Shown piece after piece: positions 42,272 through 52,461 of a stretch of DNA of 62,594 bases. The notes beneath the pieces are model-generated. The model was given only the letters and a program-made list of their open reading frames with translations. It was not told the DNA's origin and did not search any database. The stretch is from Obelidium mucronatum (Eukaryota > Chytridiomycota > Chytridiomycetes > Chytridiales > Chytriomycetaceae). The position numbers were made by a program, and so were the translations under genes. Location of the stretch: positions 1 through 62,594 of the forward strand of contig JAIVFH010000158.1 of NCBI GenBank assembly GCA_025765595.1. Reading direction: 5' to 3'. Positions within the stretch are counted from its first letter, which is position 1; each line of letters begins with the position of its first letter.

Positions 42272-43889
42272 TCAATGGAAAGTCTCATTGAAGCTGTGAA
42301 GAACCTTTAAAAAAATTTGCGGCTGACGAATGTGGAACGCATCGACGGCATCGTGTTTTGTTGAAGTGGCAGTCACAATAAAAGTGCTCGATATGTTATT
42401 GGTGCTTATTATCAACTTTGACACCTTCATTGGCAATTCAATATCCGCAGAAAATCGTTCCAATAGTAAGTTGAACACTTCCATTTGACCATTCTTAAGT
42501 GCGGCCATCATGGCAGCACCGCCGTCCATTTTAGGAATCAACGACGTATCGGCCAAAAGTATTTTCACAATTTCAATTATTCCGGAAGCAGCGGCAGATT
42601 TCAAGTCAACGCTATTCCGCACTATAGGATGTGCGAGGAGCAGTTTCGCCATTTCAGAGTGTCCCGATTGCACAGCAAGTCCAAGAATAACATCCCCGGC
42701 CACGTCAACGCGTGGATCTTGGATCAGTAGCTTCACGGTATCAATGTGGCCATATTGGGTAGCGAGACGGATAGCACAGTTGTTGTCTGTGGCTGGGTTG
42801 ACGCCAGGTTGATCAAGGAGGAGGCGGATTACGCCGGTGTGGCCTTTCTGGGCTGCTACTCTAATCGCGTAGTTTTCCCTGTCGGCTGCATTCACGCGTG
42901 GATCTTTGAGGAGGAGTTCGACTGTTTCAACGTGACCGGAAGCCGCAGCGCATCTTAGAGGATTGTTGTGACCAACTGTTGGATCAACTCGGGGATCTTT
43001 TAGAAGGAGTTCAACCAAAGCAGTGTTCCCTTTTGCGGCAGCATCTCGAATTGGTTGCTGGTTATTTTCGGATGGATCAGCACGACCATCAGCCAGCAAA
43101 AGACGCACAACTTCATAGTGTCCGTTTTTGCAAGCAATGCGGACACACCGACTATGCTGGCTGGTTGGGATCGACTCTCGGATCTTGCAAGAGCCGCTCA
43201 ACAATTTCTAAATGCCCACGTTCTGAAGAAACCTTGATTGGATTATTATCCCCAGCTTCTGTTCCAGGGTGGACTCTGGGGTCAGCCAAAAGAATGTGTA
43301 CTATGGCTAGGAATCCGCTTTGACAGGCAATGCGAAGAGCAATGTTTCCCCTCACGCTTGGGTCAATAGACGGATTTTTGAGCATAATTTTGACTAATTC
43401 GACTTGGTTGTTCCAAGCCGCCCAACGAAAGCTTTGAGTTTCTTGTTTGGTGAAATCAAAGTGGTTGTCAACAAGGTATCGGTAGATGCTCAACGCTTGG
43501 TCATGGGGCAAAGCCCAAGATTCAGGCCACATTAAGCTCTTGTTTTGGGGATCCGGTATAGTTTTGGCGTGTTCCCAGTCGTTGGCAGTAAGGATCTCCT
43601 GGTAGATTGCCGTTTTGTAGTTGAGCGGCAAAGCCAGCCATCGTTCGTACTGAATTCCGGATGCATCGAGAAACTCCCAGAAGCCAAGTTTGGATTCTGA
43701 GTGTTGGGTGCGGAAGTGGAGTCTGGCAAATGGGATTGATTGGAGGATTGATGGGGCAATTCGCTGTTTTGAAGCCAGCGCTGCGCGAATAAGATCAGCA
43801 TTCATTGGAATGTGTCTCAGAATGTCTTCAACAATATCGAACGGGATGTCATTGAATTGGATGGAGTCGGACTGTTGTGTGTTGTACAT
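42272..43889 (-). CDS. F-box-like/ankyrin-repeat protein with one frame break
   Basis: Two overlapping frames make one protein of about 530 aa. The N-terminus (to about residue 60) is the F-box-like module of this family: DIPFDIVEDILRHIPMNADLIRAALASK..IAPSILQSIPFARLHFRTQ. Ankyrin-type repeats of about 33 residues follow, each close to DPRVDP..N.AIR.AA..GH.E.V.LLL. At about 43156 the frame shifts by one base between DPNQPA and SRCVRIACKNGH in the middle of a repeat, so I take this as an indel. The C-terminus extends past the repeats with no known domain. F-box/ankyrin proteins usually recruit targets to SCF ubiquitin ligases; here that is inferred from the N-terminal module only. Confidence 0.75.
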
Positions 43890-44659
43890 GGTTCAAGGGT
43901 TTAGGACAGGGATGAAATTTTAAAAGATGGTTGTTGACCACAGCCTTCCACTGCACGAAGTCGCGTCTCGACATTATATTTTATTTCGTTTAAGGTTCAG
44001 CAAATGTTCAAAGGCGACGTCTGCATCATTCATATCCCATCTTAAATACACTATAATCGCCTCAGGGATTGCAATAGTATAGCGTATTTAAAATAGGTTC
44101 TTTCCCAATTTCAACGGGAAAACCCATCGGCATCGAGTTGTTGGAAGTTCTTAAAGGCTCGACGGAAACTCCACTCATCCCCTTCCACTGCGACAGCTTG
44201 CTTCTTTGAGAATCCAAGACCTTACACAGGAGAGTCTTCTTTGAGCGGCACTTTCGTTCTCCTTTCGAAAGCGAGTTTGTTTTTCAAGGCAACAAGTTGC
44301 GCGTCTTTTTCTCTCTTTCTTGACTGCATTGCGCCAATCAGCAACATCGCTCGACGCAGAGACAGGCGCCAGTTACCTAAGGGCGGTTTTCCAGAATCCA
44401 GTGGCCAAGTCAACGAGAAGAAACCAAACGAGAATAGGTGTGTTATGTTATTTTTTGTTGTTTTGCAGGGTTGTCTTTTGCTAAAACCTATTGTAGCCTC
44501 TTGTTCCCACCATTCCAGTCACCATACTATTGGTAATTGTCCAACACACCCACAGAATGGAAAATAAATGAAGACAGACACAGGAACATTTACAAACTGT
44601 GGCTTGTGACGTAAATTTTCCAAGGCCCACAGAAAAACAGTTATACAACCATTTGAAAA
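43890..44659. other. Intergenic region with a possible decayed small gene on the minus strand
   Basis: About 770 bp. On the minus strand an exon-like start (MVTGMVGTRGYNR near 44516) is followed by a charged helical frame (44222-44413, QLVALKNKLAFERRTKVPLKEDSP). The same frame continues after a TAA at 44222 with GLGFSKKQAVAVEGDEWSFRRAF to about 44115. This could be a small gene with an in-frame stop or chance. The rest, including the ankyrin-gene promoter and the peroxidase promoter, shows nothing else. Confidence 0.25.
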
Positions 44660-46298
44660 ATGCATTTGGCCACAGTTCTCGCAACTGCAACTCTCGCTGT
44701 CGCTCAAAGCTTTGTGATCAACGCTGGCGGCTCTTCTGGCGGTGTTGCTCCTGCTACTCCTCGTTTCAAGACCAATGCTGATGTTGTCAGTGCCTTCCTC
44801 TCGGCCTACGATGCGCTTCGTTCCTGCTCCAAGAAGTGCGTTATTGAACAGCTTGTTACTGTTTCCGGCAGTGCGAATGCAGTTGCCAACATTATCACGT
44901 TTGATGATGTTGTGGCTGCCTGCCAAGAAAGCGAGCTGATTGCCGCTGGCTACTTGCCCTGTGTCGCAAAGTGCCCCGCTGAAGATCAGCCATTTGCAAG
45001 CGCCTGGGTAAACTCCGACGAGTGTCTTTTATTAGTAAGATATATCGTATTTACTAATAAGGGGGCCTCTTGCAGATCTCTGTGTCTTCGACATTGTGCC
45101 AAGAAGCAGCCGCTCAAGATATTATCCACATTGCTCTAGAGAAAACAGATCCATCGGCGGAAAACAAAGAATGGAGCAAGTACTACAACTCCACAATGAC
45201 CAACTACGATTGGGTCAACCTTCGCGAGGCCATCAAGACAATTGTGCAAGTCAAGCAGTACGGACCCGTCTTTCTCCGTCTTGCCTGGCACGATTCAGCA
45301 ACTGGTAACATTTGGACTGGCACCGGCGGTCCCCACTCGACAATGAGTTTGCAAGACCCAGAAGATCCTCAAAACAAAGGGTTGCAACGAGCGATTGACG
45401 CGTTGGACCCTTTGTACGAGATTTACGACGGAAAGATTTCGCGTGCTGATCTCTGGTCTTATGCAGGAGCTGTGGCTGTGAGAGTTATGGGAGGTAAATT
45501 GGATTTCTTGAGGCTTGTGATTGCTATAAATTGACAAAACTTTTATTTTCAAGGCCCCAACACGAAATGGAGACCGGGTCGAAATGATATTACAAATCTC
45601 AGCCAGGCTCGGTTAAAGTCTCCCGACAACGACATCCCACTTGCGACAGACAACTGGCCTACGATTGTAAACAAATTCAAGAGTATGGGACTCAACGAGT
45701 CGGATATTGCAGCCCTTATTCACGGTGGACACGGTGTTGGAAGATGTCATCGCGAATATTCGGGATATCACGGACCTTGGTATTGTCTAAATAGTTTCTG
45801 GGTTTAGACAGGTTTTTGTAATTCTATAATACGAAATAGGACTGGACAAGAAAATACCTTTTCCAGCTTTTACGGCACTTTCAGAGCCGATCCATTGTTG
45901 AAAACGAATGAGTCGCTTCCCGCCATTAATAGCTGGCAAAGAAACGGAGTCAGTTGAGTGGCCAAAACGAATACCCACAATGGATCCATCAAGATACTAA
46001 AACCCATGTTTTAGGTCCTGTAAACGGCGCCTTAGTTATGGAATTACCAAGCGACGTGGCCATTGTGAACGGTCTTCTTGACTTTGACCACTCGCCACAA
46101 CCAGGTGTTCCAGGTCCAGCCGCAAACAAGGACTTCCTCTCCTTCAGTGCTCCTGGAAGAAAGCCCCTCGACGGATTTTTCAATTACTTTGCAGAGTCTT
46201 TTCAAAAGCTTTTGGAAGTCACTTTGGATCCTGCCAAGTTGGGTGGATTTGTTTCTACGGATCCCGCCGAAACTTTTGGATGGGTTCCAGTGGCTTGA
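44660..46298 (+). CDS. Secreted class I-like haem peroxidase (cytochrome c peroxidase type)
   Basis: Four exons, 44660-45034, 45076-45493, 45554-45779 and 45840-46298; about 491 aa. Signal peptide MHLATVLATATLAVA, then an about 110-residue Cys-containing N-terminal region not found in mitochondrial enzymes. The peroxidase domain has FLRLAWHDSATG (distal Arg and His), GPHSTMSL, ADLWSYAGAVAVRVMGGPNTKWRPGR, LIHGGHGVGRCH (proximal His) and FYGTFRADPLL, typical of class I enzymes despite the secretion signal. It would reduce peroxide outside the cell. Near 45952 one base appears to be missing between WQRNGVS and SGQNEYPQW; frames on both sides are well conserved, so this is an indel or sequencing error. 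Confidence 0.8.
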
Positions 46299-46562
46299 AG
46301 TTGTTTTTCTTTTTATTTTTTGTTCTATTTCCTTTTCTTAAAAAGCCCTGATTGGATGAAAGGCTGTCTGTGTCAGATGAGATGTGAGACTGTTCACCGT
46401 GGTTTGAGTAAAGCTTTCTTGAAAGTTCTAAAACTTTGTGATAACCCCATGAAAACATCAAAGCCCATGCCAAGCATGGGTGAGTGAAGACACTGATTAA
46501 AAAGCATCCTTCATAATCATTTCATTTGTCAAAACCTTTGACACCAAAAATTAGTGCTGAAA

Positions 46563-46964
46563 ATGAAGTATGCGACTTTGGTTTCGCTTGCAACGCTCCT
46601 TTTAAGCATTGCGACAAGTGCAATGCCAGTCGATGAAACAAATAACCAAAGCAAGTTAGACTTGTTTGATGAAGGGGACGATGATGGGTAGATTCCGATG
46701 TGGGCAATTCAAGGAGCATCACCTGTGTTGCGACAACAGCCGCCTCCCACTGCTGAAGCGACTGTCAAACTGCCACAAGGAAAGCTGTCTCCAGTCGTTA
46801 TTGTATTGGCGCCTCCATCTCTTCCCCCCACTTTCCCAAAATTACCTTCCATCAAATCACCTTTGAAACTTCCAGCTACTGTTGTGCCGCAACAGCCCGT
46901 TCCCGTAGCAGGATTGCCGATGGTTTTACAGCCGTCTCCATTGAATGCGGGGCACCACTTTTAG
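46563..46964 (+). pseudogene. Small secreted protein with in-frame TAG (PLNAGHHF tail)
   Basis: An ATG at 46563 opens a signal peptide (MKYATLVSLATLLLSIATSA) and an acidic stretch (LDLFDEGDDDG), followed by TAG at 46689-46691. The very same frame then stays open for 90 more codons of Pro/Val/Leu-rich sequence ending PLNAGHHF. The next gene (47210) has the same plan without the stop and ends PLNAGRHF. I therefore read one 133-codon gene carrying a nonsense codon, or one that uses readthrough. A GT..AG intron covering the TAG exists on paper (26 nt) but would break the frame. Confidence 0.5.
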
Positions 46965-47209
46965 GAACTCCTTTTTTGTATTTGAATCTGGAATCAATAA
47001 ATAGCTTATCAGAGACGTTACGCGTCTTCTCATTGTACTTGTCCTTAAAATACACACAATATGAATGGATGAGGTTCGTTCGGTTTGTCAATCAGTTAAT
47101 GAACTAATAATGAGTTTGAGTGAATATGAACTAAATTTTCAACCTGGTGGTTAGAATATAAATAGACAACACGTTCTGCGGTGTTAAAAGTCTGAAAAAA
47201 AAACCGAAT

Positions 47210-47470
47210 ATGGTTTCTGTCAAGAGAGTGGCTTCCTTCCTCTGTGCCGCTTCTGTCGTTATGGCAATCGCCATCCCAATTCAGCGAGACGTTCAAGACG
47301 ATTTGGAAAGCATCGAGTTTGAAGAAGTGAAGGAAGTAGAAGAACAAGTCCCAGCTTCTCTTCCCTCTGCATTTGGTTCTACAAGTATTTTGCCTTCGTC
47401 AACAGCTGCCGTTGTTGTGGAGGGAGTTACACCAAAGGGCAAACCACTAAATGCCGGCCGTCACTTTTAA
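47210..47470 (+). CDS. Small secreted protein with PLNAGRHF tail
   Basis: Single exon, 86 aa. Signal peptide MVSVKRVASFLCAASVVMAIA, then a predicted acidic segment (ESIEFEEVKEVEEQ) and a neutral Ser/Pro/Val-rich second half ending KGKPLNAGRHF. No cysteines in the mature part. The neighbour upstream has the same order and the same last residues, so a constrained C-terminal peptide is likely. A secreted propeptide releasing a short C-terminal peptide is one reading; a wall protein is another. Confidence 0.6.
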   Translation: MVSVKRVASFLCAASVVMAIAIPIQRDVQDDLESIEFEEVKEVEEQVPASLPSAFGSTSILPSSTAAVVVEGVTPKGKPLNAGRHF

Positions 47471-47629
47471 AAAACAGATCGATCAATTTTCTATCTCAAA
47501 GTAGTAAATAACATGCAATATATTCCAAATATTGTCCGTTTTGTTGAATTTGCATTTTATTCGGGTGAACAACCGGCCGAACAGCAACCCAACCCCCTTC
47601 ACCCGGTGACTGCCATATGCAATTCTATC

Positions 47630-48733
47630 ATGGATATCAAAGCATCAGTCTTAAATAAGCACTCTGGTGTACAAGTTCGGTTCCATTGCCTGTATATGTA
47701 CTACTACAAGCAAAATCTCCTAGGCAAGCATCCAACCACAATTCGTCGATGGATCCATCAGTACGAGAATGGTGACGGAGTCTCTAGGAAAGATCGACGT
47801 CAAGTGTTACGCAGGCATGGACCTGAACGACGGGCCTGGCTTGTAAGGAAATATGAGAAAAACCCTACAATGTTCATGGATGAAGCCAAAGCAGCGTATT
47901 TTAGTCGATTCGGCGTTTCGATTTCATCTACATGCATCTCGGTCATCCTCGCCAGTGCAGGCCTCACTTGGAAGAAGTTGGAAAGGAGAGCAATCCAAAT
48001 CTGCAAGGCAGACGTAATCCGCTTTTGCAACGAGCTGCTACAAATTCCATGGCTGCTTCACAACCTTGTCTTTCTTGATGAAGTCTCGTTCGACAATCGT
48101 GGAATGCTTAGAACTCATGGCTGGGGACTGCGGGGAAAGCGCCTCATTCTTCGCGGCGAGTACAAGCGGCGACCACGTGTATCCTTGTTGTGCTTCATTG
48201 GCCTCAATGGTCTTTTTGATGTGTATCATACCGAGGGCACGTTTACACGTCAAAAATTCTTTGATTCATGCCAAGCTGTCATCCAATCTGGAAAGTGCAA
48301 AAAGCATCCAGGTTGGCATTCACTTTGGATAATGGATGGTGCCAAGATTCATTGCCATCCTAATATTACAAACTACTTGCGATCTGTTGGTGTCAAAGTC
48401 GTGTTTCTGCCGGCATATTGCCCTTTTTTCAACCCAATTGAAATCATGTTTGGCCTAGTGAAAAAGGAATTAAAACGTGTGTACCAGGAAAACTCGAAGA
48501 CAGATTTACTTGAAGTTGTGATGAAAGTGTTGGCCAAGTACAGAGACAAATCCCTTGAAGCAATCTTTCGTAAATGTGGTTACACATACAGGGGATTTCA
48601 TGCTGGACCTGCATTCAGCGTGGACATTGATTATTGCAGTGATTCCGATGATGGCGGTGATAATCTAAGTGTGGATGGTAATTCTGATAGCGAGGAAGAT
48701 GAGGATAGAAATCGGTTAGATGATGATGAATAA
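47630..48733 (+). CDS. DDE transposase, IS630/Tc1-mariner superfamily (copy 2)
   Basis: About 367 aa from the Met inside the element (MDIKASVLNKHSG); an upstream ATG lies outside the transposon end. Catalytic residues are all present: VFLDEVSFDNRG, LWIMDGAKIHC and PAYCPFFNPIEIMFGLVKKE. The C-terminus has an acidic tail (SDSDDGGDN...EEDEDRN) absent in copy 1. In the N-terminal helix-turn-helix the stretch between YMYYYKQ and LLGKHPTTIRRW is about seven residues shorter than in copy 1, removing most of the first helix. DNA binding may thus be impaired although the core looks intact. Confidence 0.85.
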   Translation: MDIKASVLNKHSGVQVRFHCLYMYYYKQNLLGKHPTTIRRWIHQYENGDGVSRKDRRQVLRRHGPERRAWLVRKYEKNPTMFMDEAKAAYFSRFGVSISSTCISVILASAGLTWKKLERRAIQICKADVIRFCNELLQIPWLLHNLVFLDEVSFDNRGMLRTHGWGLRGKRLILRGEYKRRPRVSLLCFIGLNGLFDVYHTEGTFTRQKFFDSCQAVIQSGKCKKHPGWHSLWIMDGAKIHCHPNITNYLRSVGVKVVFLPAYCPFFNPIEIMFGLVKKELKRVYQENSKTDLLEVVMKVLAKYRDKSLEAIFRKCGYTYRGFHAGPAFSVDIDYCSDSDDGGDNLSVDGNSDSEEDEDRNRLDDDE

Positions 48734-48745
48734 ACTTTTATTTGC

Positions 48746-49894
48746 CTAATGATCATCATCTGGAATATCATTAACAGTAAGGAACTGATGACTGAGATTA
48801 TTTTGTTGGGCAACAAGGGATTGGGCGCCATCTTGCAATAGTGCTCTGGATTCTTCCTGTACCAAAATCCCCCTTTTCACAGTGGATACCAAATACATTG
48901 ATTCATGTTCCAATTCTTCTGCCTGTCTCTTCAAAGTATTCGCTCGATTGGCCAAATTTGTGCTCTGTGTCAAAACATTGTGTAGAAAATCCAATTGGCG
49001 TTGATTTTGGCCCAAAGCGACTTGATTCTGGGCACGTTGCTCTTGTAAAATGCGATGGCCGCCAACGTGAGCCACTGGAAAGTTGTCGTTGTCACAGAGC
49101 TGGGGTGGAGGTGGTGAATTGATTAATGCATCATGATCCCCAGCTGGCTGATTTAGAATCCAATTTGCCCAGAGGTCCCAGGCCACTCCGAAAGCCTGCG
49201 GGTATCTGCTTCCATGCTTTTCCTTCAATTGCACAACAACCTCATTCAACATATCATTTGATGGAGCGCCGCCTCTATTAACCGACTTCGGCATTCTCCA
49301 CTTGTGCGCCTGTCCGCCAGCCTTTGCATTGTCAACATTAATGGACCATTTGCAGACAGAAACATGAACTACTTTGTCTGGCATTCTCCAATGCTTGTAA
49401 TTGTTGACATTAAAAGTGGAAATTAGCTTGGTCCGCTCATTGGAGTCCTTGAGGGTAAGCTGGACGTATTTTTCAAGGTCATCAGCTACAAGTTCAGCCT
49501 TGGTTTTACTCCCCCATTCAAACGTGTAGTCGCCATTGGAATTGGGAGGATTGACAATAATTTCCCGTTCCAAATGCGGCTTTACGAGGTCAAAGAGCTT
49601 TTTCTTGAATTCGTCAATCGAGGTGCTCTCAATAACAACTTCTGGGGGCTTGATAACTCCAGAACGTTGGCCGCCGTATTCCTTAATAACACATGCGACT
49701 GTATGAGAGTAAAGGGAGTCTTGGGGAGTGTTCAAAGCGGTTGCTGCATCAGCCAGAATGTCCAGAGCTTCGCCCGGAGATGAGGCTGTCCTCACTAATG
49801 AAGCTCTGCTGCTAGGAGGCTCGTTCTCCTGCACAGCAGAGGTACGCTTTGCTCTCTTTCTCGCACTGCTGTTGGTTTGAGGGCGGTCAGACAT
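48746..49894 (-). CDS. Transposon accessory protein (copy 2), unknown family
   Basis: About 382 aa from the Met of MSDRPQTNSS (49894), chosen because the frame upstream runs through the hairpin. Basic, Ser-rich N-terminus (SARKRAKRT), then the block shared with copy 1 (LEREII...GDYTFEWGS..ELVADDLEKYVQL), a central AWDLWANWILNQPA, and a C-terminal helical region (LDFLHNVLTQSTNLANRANTLKRQAEELEHE) likely to form a coiled coil. It ends DIPDDDH. Homologous to the 14335-15528 product, with perhaps 25-30% identity by eye in the shared part. Role unknown; association with the transposase is seen in both copies. Confidence 0.7.
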   Translation of the reverse strand: MSDRPQTNSSARKRAKRTSAVQENEPPSSRASLVRTASSPGEALDILADAATALNTPQDSLYSHTVACVIKEYGGQRSGVIKPPEVVIESTSIDEFKKKLFDLVKPHLEREIIVNPPNSNGDYTFEWGSKTKAELVADDLEKYVQLTLKDSNERTKLISTFNVNNYKHWRMPDKVVHVSVCKWSINVDNAKAGGQAHKWRMPKSVNRGGAPSNDMLNEVVVQLKEKHGSRYPQAFGVAWDLWANWILNQPAGDHDALINSPPPPQLCDNDNFPVAHVGGHRILQEQRAQNQVALGQNQRQLDFLHNVLTQSTNLANRANTLKRQAEELEHESMYLVSTVKRGILVQEESRALLQDGAQSLVAQQNNLSHQFLTVNDIPDDDH

Positions 49895-50041
49895 AAGGGG
49901 GGGTCTCAATCTCAATCCGCCTGGTGAACAGGGTGTCTTTTTTTCGGGGGACGAAGAAGAGGAAAAAGACACCCTGTTCACCAGGCGGATTGAGATTGAG
50001 ACCCCCCCTTATGTCTGACCGCCCTCAAACCAACAGCAGTG
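49864..50041. repeat. Perfect 79-bp inverted repeat with 20-nt loop
   Basis: Arms 49864-49942 and 49963-50041 are exact complements as far as I can check, with the purine-rich loop between them. The left arm holds the start of the accessory gene (MSDRPQTNSS); the right arm is its inverted copy. It would form a very stable hairpin in RNA or single-stranded DNA and makes the transposon end fold back. Confidence 0.85.
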
Positions 50042-50124
50042 GTGGAAAACGCACAATAAAACCATTTCCATTTTCCCCAAACCTTGCTCTAAAAACAGAA
50101 ATTACAAAACAGAAATAAGACAAA

Positions 50125-50395
50125 ATGGAACAAGCAAGCGATGAATGGTCGATTCTACGTATCGATTCGCCATCGATTGGGTCGAATATTGCAATGGAGC
50201 AATTGGAGCGGCTTGTGCGGTACTTTGACTTTTTCAGTAGTTGGTTAGTACCAAACTCACAAGCAATCTCTCCTTTGACAGCGCAACTATTGCATCAGCG
50301 GGGCATAATAAAAGAACTGCAATCGTTGTTTCGTCGATTAAGATCCCTCGAACAAAGTCTTGCACTGACAGGTCTGATCCAACTTGTCACGAAGG

Positions 50396-50428
<33 letters not shown>

Positions 50429-52327
50429 ATTCAAGTCTTGTAGACTTATCGAAGCTGCTTCGCACTGTCTTGGGATAAAGCAAACCCGTCGAAATGTGTC
50501 CAATACCTCTGCACCACAACGACTCATTCGAACTGCCTGTCAACACCAACACTTGATTTCATCGTTGGAGCGAGACTTGATCCAGCTGATTCGAAGGAGT
50601 ATTCGAGATCCAAAGCTGGGTGAAGATGCGGAAGCGTATGTGGGAGAGACGTTGAGGGGAGTTAGAGAGTTTTTGTCTGCCATTGAGGTTTGCGGAAAAC
50701 GATGAACGCTATGAGGCAGAGTATCAATACTTTCTTTTACGACCAGATTGTTGGAGAGATGTCGCCAAGCTCGTTAGATGCGGTGATTGCAGCTGGGGAT
50801 AATATGGCTGCCTTCATCCTGACTTGTGCTTTGCAAGCCTCCGTAAGTGTTTCATTCTCAAACGCGCAACCATAAAGAATTAATAGATTTTTATTTTAGG
50901 GTTTTCCTGCAAAACTTATGCCTACCGATTCCCTAGTATCTCCCTCCTTCACTTGCCAAAATATGGACGACGAACTCTTCACACACGTCATCTCCAACTT
51001 GACACGGCGACTACAAATGGAAGTTTACTCATCCAATGAAGCCGATGAACCTCCCGTAATTCCTGTTTTTTCAGGTATTTTTTTTAGATGGAGGTCTGCT
51101 TTTCATGACCTTTTCTTTTTAGGCGCATTCGGAAGCTTACCGTCCCATCTCGCACTCTCAACACATCTCCCGCAAAAACAACACACGTCCCTTTTCGCTT
51201 CTTTGCTCACACTCTCGCTGGCAAACTTTTCATGCATCCCACCCACTCTGTACCTCCTCCATACACATATAAGCGGAATCCACAGCATCGACCCCCGAGT
51301 CTCAGTCTCGACTGGAGTTAGCAGCTGCTCTGCAAATGTGAGTCGAAAAATCAAAAATGTGGATGTAAATGCTGCGATTGAGATTTGCGGTGTGGGGTCC
51401 ACTGGTGGATTATTGTCCAGGGCTGGATTAGAGCTTGTCTTTGGTGCTGTTCCTTTCGGTGCTGGTAGTGGCGGGCAGACAGATAACTCATCCGTAGCGG
51501 AGAGTGGAGGCGACATGAAAGTATATCTCGGGAGAATTCGGGATATCGACAACGAGTTGTCATTAAAGCCATCATCACTGTCGTCCAATGAAGTGATTCC
51601 AACTACAGACTTCGAGTCGGCGGTTCAAAGCGTGGGAACAAGGATTGTCCGAAATGGTTCTGTTGAAAGCGAAACCAGCAACAGCATTGTCATTTACAAG
51701 AAGGGTGTTGTGGTTCTGCGAATAGATCGACTTTTGGAAAGCAGTTCTGGTCCCTCAGCGGATGCGGGAGACAATGCGGCGACAACACTGCTGCTGGAGA
51801 GTCATCGGATCTTGGGATTCGTTTTCAGTGTTTTGGATGAATGTGGTGTGAGGGTGTGTACCAGCTCTTCGAGTTATCGGACCGTGACTGTCGCTGTGGT
51901 TGAAGAAGGATTTGAATCCACTTCAGGAGGAAAGGGAGATGATGATTCCTTGAGTCGCACATCAAGTGCAGCTTCGTTTGCTGGTGGATTCAAAGGCGAT
52001 CCAACGCCCGTACTATCAGCGAAATCGAACCTTCAAAAAGCGATCGAGAAATTGCAAGTTCTGAAAGCAACCATTTCAGTATATCCCAACAAGGGAATTA
52101 TATCTCTCATCAGCACAAACTCAAATTCGTCAAAAGATGGATACCTGAATCGCAATATCGGTGTCGAATTGACCCGAAAACTATTGAATGCTCTATCGAA
52201 GCCGAGAATCCATATTGAAATGTGCTCTCAAGGGGTGGGTGCTGTAGGTGTGAGTGTTGTGGTAAATGAAGATCAGGTGTATGAAGGAGTGCGAGCTGTG
52301 CATGAAGCTGTTTATTGTGGGAACTAG
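50125..52327 (+). CDS. Aspartokinase-like protein lacking the catalytic motif
   Basis: Six exons, 50125-50243, 50282-50371, 50444-50687, 50720-50842, 50900-51074 and 51123-52327, give 651 aa. Aspartokinase landmarks in order: a start like WVVQKFGGTSVG but reading WSILRIDSPSIG, RTAIVVSSIK (VAVVCSARS), SLDAVIAAGDNMAAFIL (SCGEKLS), VIPVFSGAFGSLPS, GIHSIDPR (GIFTADPR), and C-terminal ACT domains with FSVLDECGVRV, GIISLIST and IHIEMCSQGVGAVGVSVVVNE. The Lys-Phe-Gly-Gly motif and the glycine-rich ATP loop region are gone, so aspartate phosphorylation is unlikely. A regulatory or scaffold role, or decay, is inferred. The introns at 50244-50281 (38 nt) and 50688-50719 (32 nt) are unusually short; the second might instead be a frameshift. 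Confidence 0.6.
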
Positions 52328-52461
52328 AAGTTTTTTATTAAATGATAATGGATTCTAAGAAGTTTCATGTAGTACATACTTTTTGGAGCTTTTTGGCATT
52401 TGTGACAATTCTCTAGAAAAATAAAATCAGTCAGGCAGTCAACGCCTCCAACAAGCTAAGA

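Larger units (their letters stand above)
47532..50056. mobile_element. Two-gene IS630/Tc1-mariner-type DNA transposon, copy 2
   Basis: 2525 bp between TA dinucleotides (47530-47531 and 50057-50058). The ends are TTGTCCGTTTT and, on the other strand, TTGTGCGTTTT, so the perfect terminal match is short. The gene content is that of copy 1: a DDE transposase and an accessory gene, convergent, 12 bp apart. The order within the window is reversed compared with copy 1. Both frames are open. The accessory end carries a 79-bp inverted duplication. Confidence 0.75.

Noticed and set aside
49924..50118. Plus-strand 64-codon frame beginning MNRVSFFRG
   Set aside because: Inverted duplicate of the accessory-gene start within the hairpin; not an independent gene.
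50398..50425. Run of about 28 A residues as a sign of a retroposed poly(A) tail
   Set aside because: It sits inside an intron of the aspartokinase-like gene, and no target duplication or retro-copy precedes it.
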